From positions 1 through 31,308 of the forward strand of contig CAWKIF010000180.1 in the NCBI GenBank assembly GCA_963849485.1: a stretch of DNA of 31,308 bases, read 5' to 3'. Of the stretch, positions 1 through 6,757 are shown piece after piece. The position numbers and the translations under genes were made by a program. A model generated the notes under the pieces. The model saw only the letters and a list, made by a program, of their open reading frames with translations. It was not told the origin of the DNA and made no database searches. The stretch is from CAVTWJ01 sp963849485. Lineage in GTDB: Bacteria; Oederibacteriota; Muellerivitia; Muellerivitales; Muellerivitaceae. The first letter of the stretch is position 1; each line of letters opens with the position of its first letter.

Positions 1-20
1 CTCTTCCCATTGTGTTTGAA

Positions 21-995
21 GTTTCAATCCGCCCCCCGGCTTAACACCGGGGGGAACTTGAGGTCCAGGGGCTCGCGTCAAGGTGGAGTTTCAATCCGCC
101 CCCCGGCTTAACACCGGGGGGAACCTTGGAATCCAAGGATTAATCCTAGTGCAAACCTGTTTCAATCCGCCCCCCGGCTTAACACCGGGGGAACTACAGT
201 TAAAAACCAAGAAAGCCATAGCCAAAGTTTCAATCGCCCTCCGGCTTAACACCGGGGGGAACTGTCACTTGGCCTATTGGTAGAACCGTATGTTTCAATC
301 CGCCCCCCGGCTTAACACCGGGGGGAACAGCCGTTATATCGATCCGACTCCATATCAGTTTCAATCCGCCCCCCGGCTTAACACCGGGGGGAACCTGGTT
401 CCAGGTGGATAACCCTTCACTTTTAGTTTCAATCCGCCCCCCGGCTTAACACCGGGGGGAACTCTGGAATCATGAGAAACTTCAGGCTATTATGAGTTTC
501 AATCCGCCCCCCGGCTTAACACCGGGGGGAACCGCACGTCTCCGTCAAGATGCTGAAACCTGAGTTTCAATCCGCCCCCCGGCTTAACACCGGGGGGAAC
601 CACGGCGGTGGTGCAGGTCTAGTTGTGAATTGTTTCAATCCGCCCCCCGGCTTAACACCGGGGGGAACTTTAAGCGTTGAGGTTACCTGACAATAATAAG
701 TTTCAATCCGCCCCCCGGCTTAACACCGGGGGGAACTCCCATTTTAGTCCCCGAAATCATCGTTTCAATCCGCCCCCCGGCTTAACACCGGGGGGAACCT
801 GCGGGGGTATGCCGGACTTACACGAGTAGTTTCAATCCGCCCCCCGGCTTAACACCGGGGGGAACTCCTGGTTATCCCCATTAAGACATAGAGTTTCAAT
901 CCGCCCCCCGGCTTAACACCGGGGGGAACATTATACGGGGGTTTTACAAGATTAATTTGTTTCAATCCGCCCCCCGGCTTAACACCGGGGGGAAC
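21..995 (-). CRISPR. CRISPR array, 15 repeats, I-C-like repeat
   Basis: Fifteen repeats of 37 nt alternate with 14 spacers of 25 to 34 nt (mostly 29-32). Read on the minus strand, the repeat starts GTTCCCCCCGG, has a 7-nt loop TGTTAAG, then CCGGGGGG and the tail CGGATTGAAAC, giving an 8-bp stem with an 11-nt 3' tail. The orientation is set by the GATTGAAAC end and by the cas genes lying to the right, so the leader end is near 995 and the oldest spacers are at the left. The repeats at 159-194 (one G short) and 227-262 (missing bases and a C-to-T change) are degenerate, as expected at the distal end. The first 20 nt of the window may be a cut spacer, so the array may continue leftwards. Spacer targets are unknown. 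Confidence 0.98.
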
Positions 996-1089
996 TGCGC
1001 CTCATAATCCTCAAGGTAGTAAAGGCGTTCAAAGCCTTTTGGCGCATATCTTGAAGATGCGGTGGATATTTCCCATCCTTTCCGCTCAT
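979..1089 (-). CDS. Possible 36-residue ORF running from the leader into the first repeat
   Basis: On the minus strand an ATG at 1089 is preceded by GAGGAGGTGTC, an excellent ribosome binding site. The frame begins MSGKDGKYPPHLQDM and ends at a TAA formed inside the CRISPR repeat at 979-981. A second frame over the same DNA reads GFERLYYLEDYEAQF, which also looks protein-like, so this may be a frame-broken 5' remnant of a gene that the array now abuts. No family is recognised. It could also be a chance ORF in a leader. Confidence 0.3.
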   Translation of the reverse strand: MSGKDGKYPPHLQDMRQKALNAFTTLRIMRRSSPRC

Positions 1090-1175
1090 GACACCTCCTC
1101 AAAACCCTTTAAAATTAAGCCAAAAACACAAATCGCGTACACCCCCGCTTTTCATGGGCCACTTAGGGTCCGCGC
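996..1175 (-). promoter_or_regulatory. Probable CRISPR leader between cas2 and the array
   Basis: These 180 nt lie between the cas2 stop and the first (newest) repeat, the usual place for a leader that carries the array promoter and integration signals. I see no clear -10/-35 pair. The stretch also contains a short reading frame with a strong ribosome binding site (entry at 979-1089), so part of it may be coding or a gene remnant. Assignment as leader rests on position only. Confidence 0.55.
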
Positions 1176-1466
1176 TTATATCAAAAGTGGCTCTTCCAAA
1201 TCCAAAGGTTTGGAGACCCCATGGTGCTCGGTCTTTTTCCGGGCTTCCTCATCCAGGAAATAAAACCGAAGGCTGTCCTCTTCCTTATTCATGATCCGCA
1301 ACAGGCTCGTCCTCAAAACCACCCATTGCTCCTTGTCCACCACGCACTCAAACACCGACTTCTGAACCCTTACGCCGAAATTCTCGCATGCCTTGCCGAT
1401 CCGTCGAAGCCTTTTCCGCCCCGGCGCCGCCCGGGTGTTCACGTCGTATGCCACGATGATAAGCAT
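1176..1466 (-). CDS. cas2: CRISPR-associated endonuclease Cas2, type I-C lineage
   Basis: This 96-residue protein is the structural and dimeric core of the Cas1-Cas2 integrase that inserts new spacers. It has the ferredoxin-like Cas2 fold signature: MLIIVAYDV with the conserved Asp8, then the SVFECVVD segment, and a C-terminus ending in LDLEEPLLI. Both length and the SVFEC...DSLRFY...LDLE pattern match Cas2 of type I-C loci such as that of Bacillus halodurans; type I-E Cas2 differs in length and C-terminus. It starts 7 nt after cas1 stops and is the last cas gene before the leader and array. The frame is intact. Confidence 0.96.
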   Translation of the reverse strand: MLIIVAYDVNTRAAPGRKRLRRIGKACENFGVRVQKSVFECVVDKEQWVVLRTSLLRIMNKEEDSLRFYFLDEEARKKTEHHGVSKPLDLEEPLLI

Positions 1467-1473
1467 AACCGCC

Positions 1474-2505
1474 TCATTTCAAGACGCAAGGGATGTAAAC
1501 CGGGTCATCCCCCCGGATCACACGGGCCAAAAGTTTTGCTTGGATGAAAGGCAATTGCCCAACGGTACAACTTTGGTCCAACAGGGGATGGGTCACGACT
1601 TCCCGTTTACGTTCCTGCCAGGCCACGACCACGGCCTTGCGGGTCGCATCGTCCATCTCGACCCCGCCTCCCTCCCTCGTCTCAAACCCATCCGCTGAAA
1701 CCTGTTTCCGGTTTACCAGGGAAAAAACCAGCCTGTCCGCCAAAAGCGTCCTGAATTCCTCCATCAAATCCAGCGCCAAGCTGGGCTTACCAGGCCTGTC
1801 CCCATGAAGGAAACCGACGTTCGGATCCAAACCGGTCGCAGCCAAAGCCGCCACGCAGTCGTGAAGCAAAAGGGCGTAGCCGAACGAAAGCAGGGCATTC
1901 ACTGGGTCCTTCGGCGGGCGGCGGTTGCGCCCATCCAGAACGAAGGATTCCCGCTGTTGGCGAAAACACAGGTTGAAGGATCCGAAATATTCCCTTGCGG
2001 CCATTCCCTCAAAACCCCTTACCTCATCCAGGTTCGCAGCCATTTCCAGGCTCCTGATGTGGGCCGCGAGGCTTTCCCCTGTATCCCTTAAGTTCCCAGC
2101 CTCTTCCGGATTTTCGGATTCCCGTGCTGCCCGCATCAAGGCGAGGCGGGCGTTTTGGATCTTGCCTGCGACGAATGATTTTGCCAGGGCCAGGCAAACC
2201 CCCTCGTCATCCGCCGCTCGGAATTGTTTTCGCCTCAACAGTACGTTTCCCGATACTGGGGAATCCACCCGCGCCACAAGCCTCCCCGAGTAACCGAGGA
2301 AGGTCAGGGAAATCCCCTGTTCCGCCAAGAGCCCCATGGCGGAAGGGCTCACCAGCACGTTGTCAAAAACTACAACCGATTCCAAGTGGTGGACGGGCAC
2401 CCGCAACTTTTCCTTCTTTTCCACCTCCACCTTCAGGGTCAAGCCGTCACGGTGAAGGTAGGCCCCTTCCGTCATCACATAAAGGGTGTTGAGTTTTACG
2501 TCCAT
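1474..2505 (-). CDS. cas1: CRISPR-associated integrase Cas1, type I-C lineage
   Basis: This 343-residue protein is the metal-dependent integrase of the spacer acquisition complex. Its N-terminus (VKLNTLYV) and the core segments GRNRRPPKD (about 192-200), VGFLHGDRPG (230-239), SLALDLMEE (242-250) and the C-terminal RGDDPVYIP are hallmarks of type I-C Cas1, and 343 residues is the usual I-C length. Type I-E Cas1 is about 300 residues and lacks these segments. Expected active-site residues are present: Glu166 in GFEG, His234 in FLHGD, and Asp246/Glu249-250. It overlaps the end of cas4 by 10 nt and precedes cas2 by 7 nt, a translationally coupled cas4-cas1-cas2 set. The frame is intact. Confidence 0.98.
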   Translation of the reverse strand: MDVKLNTLYVMTEGAYLHRDGLTLKVEVEKKEKLRVPVHHLESVVVFDNVLVSPSAMGLLAEQGISLTFLGYSGRLVARVDSPVSGNVLLRRKQFRAADDEGVCLALAKSFVAGKIQNARLALMRAARESENPEEAGNLRDTGESLAAHIRSLEMAANLDEVRGFEGMAAREYFGSFNLCFRQQRESFVLDGRNRRPPKDPVNALLSFGYALLLHDCVAALAATGLDPNVGFLHGDRPGKPSLALDLMEEFRTLLADRLVFSLVNRKQVSADGFETREGGGVEMDDATRKAVVVAWQERKREVVTHPLLDQSCTVGQLPFIQAKLLARVIRGDDPVYIPCVLK

Positions 2506-3188
2506 GGCATTGGCTCAAAAATGGTTTTCCGGGCTTGGGCCACCCAGCCGTCCATATCAATTACGGGCATGCAAGTAGGTTTTAAGGAACATCCCTCGCA
2601 TTTCGGTTGGTACTCCGCCTTGGGTATCACCCTAGTTTTGATTTGGGTCCTGACCTCACTGACCGTTTTTTCCGTCAATTCCCTTAACGCGCTATCAAAC
2701 TGTACTTCCCTTCTCCGCCTGGATTGGACATGGTAAATGGCCCCCAAGGAACAGGCCGTTCCCATCATTTCCTCCAGGCAAAGGGCCTGGGCGCACAGTT
2801 GAATGTCGTCGTTCTCAAAGGTTCGGCGCGGCCCATGCTTCATTTCCACGGGATAGGGCACCCCCTCCCTCATTTCCACCCAATCAGCCTTGCCGCTCAA
2901 CCCCAACCTTTCGGAACTTAAGGGAAGGGCTCTCAACACCTTCACCCCTTGACGCACCTCATATCCGGGCGTGTCCGCCCCTTCATGTTCCAGGGTGCCC
3001 AGGAGGGTATGGTGATTAGGCGTAAATACCCCTTCCACATGCTTAAAAGCACACCGCCGAGGGCAGAAAGAGTACTCATTCAAGGCTGAAATCAATACAA
3101 TTTCCTCTTCCGGAAAAACCACGAAACCACCTTTCACAATCGAGATTTCAGTTTGGGCAATTCGTTCATTTGGTGCCTTCCTGTTCAT
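2496..3188 (-). CDS. cas4: CRISPR-associated exonuclease Cas4, type I-C lineage
   Basis: A RecB-family 4Fe-4S nuclease that processes prespacers and selects PAM-containing ends with Cas1-Cas2. Visible features are ISALNEYSFCPRRC near the start (first cluster Cys), the RLGLSGKADWVE segment with the nuclease Asp, PVEMKHG with the Glu-x-Lys pair, QLCAQALCLEEM, and the C-terminal CEGCSLKPTC with the other three cluster cysteines. The pattern matches type I-C Cas4. The open frame extends upstream to 3305 inside the winged-helix gene; I prefer the ATG at 3188, which gives about 230 residues. A GTG closer to the conserved EEEIVLISAL segment is an alternative. Cas4 is not normally found in type I-E loci, which supports a mosaic. 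Confidence 0.94.
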   Translation of the reverse strand: MNRKAPNERIAQTEISIVKGGFVVFPEEEIVLISALNEYSFCPRRCAFKHVEGVFTPNHHTLLGTLEHEGADTPGYEVRQGVKVLRALPLSSERLGLSGKADWVEMREGVPYPVEMKHGPRRTFENDDIQLCAQALCLEEMMGTACSLGAIYHVQSRRRREVQFDSALRELTEKTVSEVRTQIKTRVIPKAEYQPKCEGCSLKPTCMPVIDMDGWVAQARKTIFEPMPWT

Positions 3189-3816
3189 TCCCCTGGGGCG
3201 GGGGTTCAGAAGGAGAACCGGCCACCTGAGTCGGGGCTTCAAACCCAGACTTAAGACTTGGTTGTGCCGGTTCCATAGGGGAACCGGCCTGAGGAATATC
3301 CACAAGCCGGTAACGGAGGCTTGGACCCGCGCCCGTCCGTTCCATTCGTTTTTGGCCCAGCAGGTAATGTAATAAATGATTTTCCCAATAGTCTTTTCTC
3401 GTCACCACATAATCTGGCGAATAGGCCAAAAACCGGTTCAGGTTATAGGCGAGGGTGCTACGGGCCATGCCCAATTCCTTGGCTAACTCGCCCGGTGTGG
3501 TTTCCCCACGGCGTTGGATAGCGGCAATAATTCGCTTTAAATCCTCGATACTATCCCCATGCCGCTTCCTCCCTTTCTTTCTGTTTTGATAAGCCTCCGT
3601 TTGGGGAGTAACCCGGTTGGATTGGTTAGGTGCAGTTGGCCCCATTTCTTCGGAACCCCTTTCGGCAAATCCAGGGTTGGTTGGGTTGGATTGGATGGCT
3701 GGCAGGGGGGCGGTAACGGAATTACCGGGTGGGTCGTTGCCCACGGTTTCCGATTCGGAAGCCCGGAAACCAAGCATACCTTTCAAAAAGCCTGTTATTG
3801 ATGGTTTCTCACCCAT
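3166..3816 (-). CDS. Winged-helix DNA-binding protein upstream of cas4
   Basis: I do not recognise a named family. From the ATG at 3816, preceded by AAGGAGG at good spacing, the protein has 216 residues. Residues about 88-170 form a winged-helix domain: IEDLKRIIAAIQRRGETTP, then the recognition region LAKELGMARSTLAYNLNRFL, then a wing-like stretch ending RYRLVDI. Long Pro/Ser/Asn-rich, probably disordered segments flank it (about 18-80 and 173-216). The open frame extends upstream to 3900, but that part translates a palindrome and is unlikely to be coding. The end overlaps the chosen cas4 start by 23 nt, so it is probably co-translated with the adaptation genes. The three palindromes upstream suggest it binds its own promoter region, which is inference. 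Confidence 0.75.
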   Translation of the reverse strand: MGEKPSITGFLKGMLGFRASESETVGNDPPGNSVTAPLPAIQSNPTNPGFAERGSEEMGPTAPNQSNRVTPQTEAYQNRKKGRKRHGDSIEDLKRIIAAIQRRGETTPGELAKELGMARSTLAYNLNRFLAYSPDYVVTRKDYWENHLLHYLLGQKRMERTGAGPSLRYRLVDIPQAGSPMEPAQPSLKSGFEAPTQVAGSPSEPPPQGNEQEGTK

Positions 3817-3842
3817 TAAAGCGACCTCCTTATTCTTATCAA

Positions 3843-3881
3843 CCTTCCAATTTTTATTAGCGGCTAATAAATATTGGAAAG
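3843..3881. promoter_or_regulatory. Operator-like palindrome A upstream of the winged-helix gene
   Basis: An imperfect 39-nt inverted repeat with outer arms CCTTCCAAT and ATTGGAAAG and inner arms TTATTAGC and GCTAATAA around a single central base. Its edge lies about 27 nt before the winged-helix start codon, in the 5' leader or promoter. It shares both arms with copies at 3946-3988 and 4235-4276. A regulator binding site is the simplest reading. Confidence 0.6.
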
Positions 3882-3945
3882 TTAGAGCCGGTTCAAACAT
3901 TTCGGCCCAATATTCACCCGCCTAAAACAACTTTTTCACTTTCTT

Positions 3946-3988
3946 AACCTTCCAATTAATTTCAGCCGCTGAAATAAATTGGAAAGTT
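3946..3988. promoter_or_regulatory. Operator-like palindrome B
   Basis: Second copy of the palindrome, with outer arms AACCTTCCAAT and ATTGGAAAGTT. The inner arms differ from the other copies: TTTCAGC and GCTGAAA replace TTATTAGC and GCTAATAA. The change is compensated on both sides, so symmetry is kept while sequence is not. Confidence 0.6.
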
Positions 3989-4049
3989 ACCCGACGGATA
4001 TCCGCCGACATGGTTTCAACGGCCTTCCCTCCCACCAGCTTGGTTAATG

Positions 4050-4198
4050 TTTAACAGGATGCTGAAAAAGTCCGTTTCGCGGACTTTTTCACATTTACGA
4101 ACGAGCCACAATGCATAAAAACCTTATTTTAAGTGGCTCGTTCTATCCCATGGCTGTCGACAGGGTGCTGAAAAATGCTTTTTCAGCACCCTGTTAAA
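4050..4198. mobile_element. MITE-like element, copy 1 (149 bp)
   Basis: The element starts TTTAACAGGATGCTGAAAAAG and ends in the near-exact inverse, CTTTTTCAGCACCCTGTTAAA, so it has terminal inverted repeats of about 21 bp. It carries internal hairpins, including GAACGAGCCAC paired with GTGGCTCGTTC. It has no coding capacity. A second copy of identical length lies at 4516-4664. TTAA sits at both ends and could be the duplicated target or part of the repeat. It lies between palindromes B and C. Non-autonomous transposon is the likely class; no transposase is in the window. Confidence 0.85.
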
Positions 4199-4234
4199 CA
4201 ACCATTGGCGTTTAGCTTGGGAGTCTTTGGCCGA

Positions 4235-4276
4235 AACCTTCCAATTTTTATTAGCCGCTAATAATAATTGGAAGGT
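4235..4276. promoter_or_regulatory. Operator-like palindrome C
   Basis: This is the most symmetrical copy: the left arm ACCTTCCAAT...ATTAGC and the right arm GCTAAT...ATTGGAAGGT differ at one position over 20 bp, with one central base. It is about 420 nt upstream of the winged-helix gene, with MITE copy 1 inserted between it and palindrome B, so the spacing between sites has probably been changed by transposition. Confidence 0.6.
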
Positions 4277-4317
4277 CAGGCCCGGAAACGGCATTTAATT
4301 AGACCCGGTAAAACACC

Positions 4318-4575
4318 CTATTTTCCATGAGCCGTTGGGTTCGAGACTGTTGTAAGGTGGCTTTTTGTCCCTTGAACCCGTTCCAGGGACTTTTTCAACA
4401 GTCTCGTGATTTCTCCGGCCAAGGTATCCTCATCCGGCAGGGCCATCCGGCATTCCGCCGCCATCACCTTTCCATCCCTGAATAACACAGGCAAATCTTC
4501 CTTTTTAGGTTTTAATTTAACAGGATGCTGAAAAAGTCCCAGAAACGGACTTTTTCCTATTTGCGAACGAGCCAC
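4318..4575 (-). pseudogene. Doubtful 85-codon frame made of element fragments
   Basis: An open frame whose first part lies in MITE copy 2 and whose last part lies in the 65-bp hairpin at 4342-4406. Only about 40 residues in the middle (LPVLFRDGKVMAAECRMALP and the following acidic stretch) are not element sequence. These could be the remnant of a small gene split by insertions. I recognise no family and doubt that it is expressed as a protein. Confidence 0.25.
4342..4406. repeat. 65-bp nested hairpin
   Basis: Perfect 11-bp outer arms CGAGACTGTTG and CAACAGTCTCG enclose a second hairpin, GTCCCTT with its near-inverse around GAACCCGT. The CTTTTTC and GAAAAAG blocks recall those next to the MITE ends, so this may be a minimal or decayed relative of that element. 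Confidence 0.6.
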
Positions 4576-4664
4576 AACACATAAAAACCATATTTTAAGT
4601 GGCTCGTTCTATCCCATGGCTGTCGACAGGGTGCTGAAAAATACTTTTTCAGCACCCTGTTAAA
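4516..4664. mobile_element. MITE-like element, copy 2 (149 bp)
   Basis: Same length and orientation as the copy at 4050-4198, with roughly 13 differences. These lie mostly in the loops of the internal hairpins, while the terminal inverted repeats and stems are kept. It ends 25 nt before the stop codon of the AlbA_2 gene on the minus strand, so it could also act as a transcript end for that operon. Confidence 0.85.
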
Positions 4665-4689
4665 GGATATTTGCGCTAGGCCAGTTCTC

Positions 4690-6029
4690 TTATTCATGTT
4701 TCGAATTCAAACTGGCCAGATGTTCCTCCCCCATCGTGGTGAGCCTATAGCGCTGTAAACGGCTGTTGGGTTTGTCAGGGATGGTGTACTCAATGAACCC
4801 CGCCTTAAGGGCCGGATGCAGGTAGTTGGCGCGGAAAGTCGGCCGGTGCTTAATGCCAAGCGTTTTACGCAGTTCATCGGCCGGAACCTCCCCTTTCCGT
4901 AAAACCTCCAGGAGCCGGTTGACTGGGTCGGTTTACTGGGTCGGTGACTGAACCACAAAGGGAGCCCCCACCAGGGACGGTGCCCCGGGATTGGGCCGGA
5001 AAACGGCCGTGAAGAAGCCTGTGTCCTCGAATTGGGGATCCGGGCAGCCCTGGTCATGGGCCTCGTCGCGGATGCGCTTGATGCCGGTGCCCGCCTTTTC
5101 GATGAAGCCAATCCGGTGCAATAGGTCGGCAATCAATACGTTGCGGCGCACGGTCTTACGTCCCAAGTCAGCCAAGGTCATGCCCTTGGGCAGGCCGCCG
5201 GGGCTGACCACCTCGACGCGGTCACCATAGATTTCCACGAAAACGTTGGCCCCTTCCATGAACCAATCGCGGTGCATGACCGCGTTGGTGACGGCCTCCC
5301 GCAGGGCCTTCATGGGATATTCGGGAATCTCATCCCGCTTCAACCTTTCGATGCGGTAAGCCAGGCGGGTGTTGCGCCCAGAAAGCGCATGGCGTCCTCA
5401 ATGTCGGCCACCATGCCGCCGTCGAAATCCTTGCGGTCGAGGATGTTCACCTTATCCGTTCCATTGGCGAGCAGGCAGGTGATATAGGCCTGCGGGAAGA
5501 AATGCCGGGGGTTCTTGGCGAAGAAAAGCACCCCCGCGTTTCGGAACAAGAGCTTGCGCCCCGCCCTTTCGGCCGCCTCGATATTGACCAGCACATCCTC
5601 CGCGCGGGGCCGGCCGGTGATGCCGGAAAGCTTGAGCCACGCGGCGAACTTTCCGCGGTCGAAATCCCGGGGATAACGGAACTTGGGGCACGGCGCGTGG
5701 TCGAACCGCACCGACCCCTCGGAACATTGGACGGGCTTGGCCCCGCTTTCGCGGACATGGACCACCAACACCCCTCCCACCGGTTCCACCAGCACCTTGA
5801 CCGGAGGGTCGCAATTGCGGGCAATGTCCTGGACGCGGGCGCGAAGGCCGTTGGAATCCCTGACACCGGCCACAGTGCCGTCGTCCCGAACCCCCAAAAG
5901 GACTTTTCCGCCGATGGTGTTGGCCATCGCCACCAGTTCCCGGGCGAGGGAGGAGGAGAGATTCTCCTTAAATTCCAGGGTCGTGTTTTCGCCCTCCTGG
6001 ACGAGGATCTTGAGGTCGTTGGGGGTCAC
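4690..6029 (-). CDS. AlbA_2/Schlafen-type and HATPase domain protein, frame broken
   Basis: The first part, from a GTG at 6029, has the AlbA_2 (Schlafen AAA_4-like) pattern: TTLEFKENLS, then LVAMANTIGGKVLLGVRDDG. It is followed by a histidine-kinase-like ATPase segment, MKALREAVTNAVMHRDW, with the conserved Asn and HRD. The C-terminus is a winged helix (VNRLLEVLRKGEVPADELRK through RLTTMGEEHL) ending at 4690. Proteins of this architecture occur as putative regulators and in defence islands; the exact role is not established here. The frame breaks near 5378, where FLG should continue as RNTRLAYRIERL, and a TAA at 4933-4935 interrupts a linker of repeated TDPV units. Its start overlaps the stop of the DUF1016 gene (GTGA), so the two are coupled. 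It may be functional if the breaks are sequencing errors. Confidence 0.82.
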
Positions 6030-6754
6030 GCGAGAGCCTCAAACAAATATTCCTCGCGAAACATGGAAGCCTTGTTTTTGGACATGGCCGTGCGCTCGTA
6101 AAAGAGCGAGGAAACCTGGTGGTCCAGTTGGCGCACACTCCACCCGCCCCTCAAGGCTTCGGCTTCGTAAAACGCCCTGGCTTTCGGATTTCCCACGGAA
6201 AGCAGGCGGACATAGTGGGACCAGAAAAGCGGAAACCGGTCGCTTAATACCCGAACTGCTTCCAAAAAACCGGATTTTCCAGACGGTGTCTGGCTTTTTG
6301 ATTGCGTAGACAGTGTCTGCGAAATCAGGGGTTTAAGATTGCCAACAGAATGTTCTGATTTGAGCGACGGTGTCGCTCGATTCACTTGGTTAGATTTCCG
6401 CGACACTGTCGCGGAAATTGAGCCGGAATCCGCTGGTTTTTCGGGGGAAGATTTGCCAGACACCTTCTGGCGAATCTCTGAAAGCGGAAAGAAAAGATAA
6501 AACTGCCCCATGAGTTGAATATTTTGGCGCGAAAAACCGCGTCCAAACTGGGCCGTCAGGTCATCCGCCAATCGCGTCAACAAAACCTCTCCATAGGCGG
6601 CGCGGTCTTTACCCCCCTGCTCGAATTCCACAATCCGGCGGCCCACCAGCCAGTAGGTGGCCGTCATGACCGAATTGACGGCCCGGGCGGAGTTCCGCCG
6701 GGCCTCGGCCAGGTAACCGGCGACTTCTTTCAAAAGGTTTTCGTAATTTTTCAT
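6026..6754 (-). CDS. DUF1016 N-terminal domain protein lacking the nuclease half
   Basis: A 242-residue protein matching the N-terminal domain of DUF1016 (YhcG) proteins: NSARAVNSVMTATYWLVGRRI, then GRGFSRQNIQLMGQFY, and later FPLFWSHYVRLLSV and GGWSVRQLDHQVSSLFYERTA. Full-length relatives continue into a PD-(D/E)XK nuclease domain; here the protein stops shortly after SKNKASMFREEYLF, so the catalytic half is absent. Residues about 95-160 are a Ser/Thr/Lys-rich insert encoded by a run of palindromes. The ATG lies 3 nt after the cas6e stop, and the stop overlaps the AlbA_2 start. It is thus an integral part of the cas transcript. The loss of the nuclease may mean it works as a DNA- or protein-binding partner of the ATPase; this is inference. 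Confidence 0.85.
   Translation of the reverse strand: MKNYENLLKEVAGYLAEARRNSARAVNSVMTATYWLVGRRIVEFEQGGKDRAAYGEVLLTRLADDLTAQFGRGFSRQNIQLMGQFYLFFPLSEIRQKVSGKSSPEKPADSGSISATVSRKSNQVNRATPSLKSEHSVGNLKPLISQTLSTQSKSQTPSGKSGFLEAVRVLSDRFPLFWSHYVRLLSVGNPKARAFYEAEALRGGWSVRQLDHQVSSLFYERTAMSKNKASMFREEYLFEALA
6279..6471. repeat. Cluster of six short palindromes inside the DUF1016 coding region
   Basis: Palindromes lie at 6279-6293 (CCAGAC/GTCTGG), 6304-6321 (AGACA/TGTCT core), 6346-6357 (CAGAA/TTCTG), 6362-6378 (GAGCGAC/GTCGCTC), 6395-6417 (TTTCCGCGACA and its inverse) and 6455-6471 (GCCAGA/TCTGGC). All preserve the reading frame and encode repeated peptides such as QTLSTQS, QTPSGKS and ATVSRKS. The rest of the gene does not show this pattern. 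Confidence 0.75.
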
Positions 6755-6757
6755 GGT

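Noticed and set aside
83..283. 66-codon ORF inside the array
   Set aside because: It consists of translated CRISPR repeats and spacers.
1221..1807. Plus-strand ORFs opposite cas2 and cas1
   Set aside because: They are antisense to well-supported cas genes and have Pro/Arg-rich compositions typical of shadow frames.
3189..3305. Longer Cas4 start at 3305
   Set aside because: The extra 39 residues overlap the winged-helix gene and do not look like any part of Cas4; type I-C Cas4 starts close to the ISAL segment.
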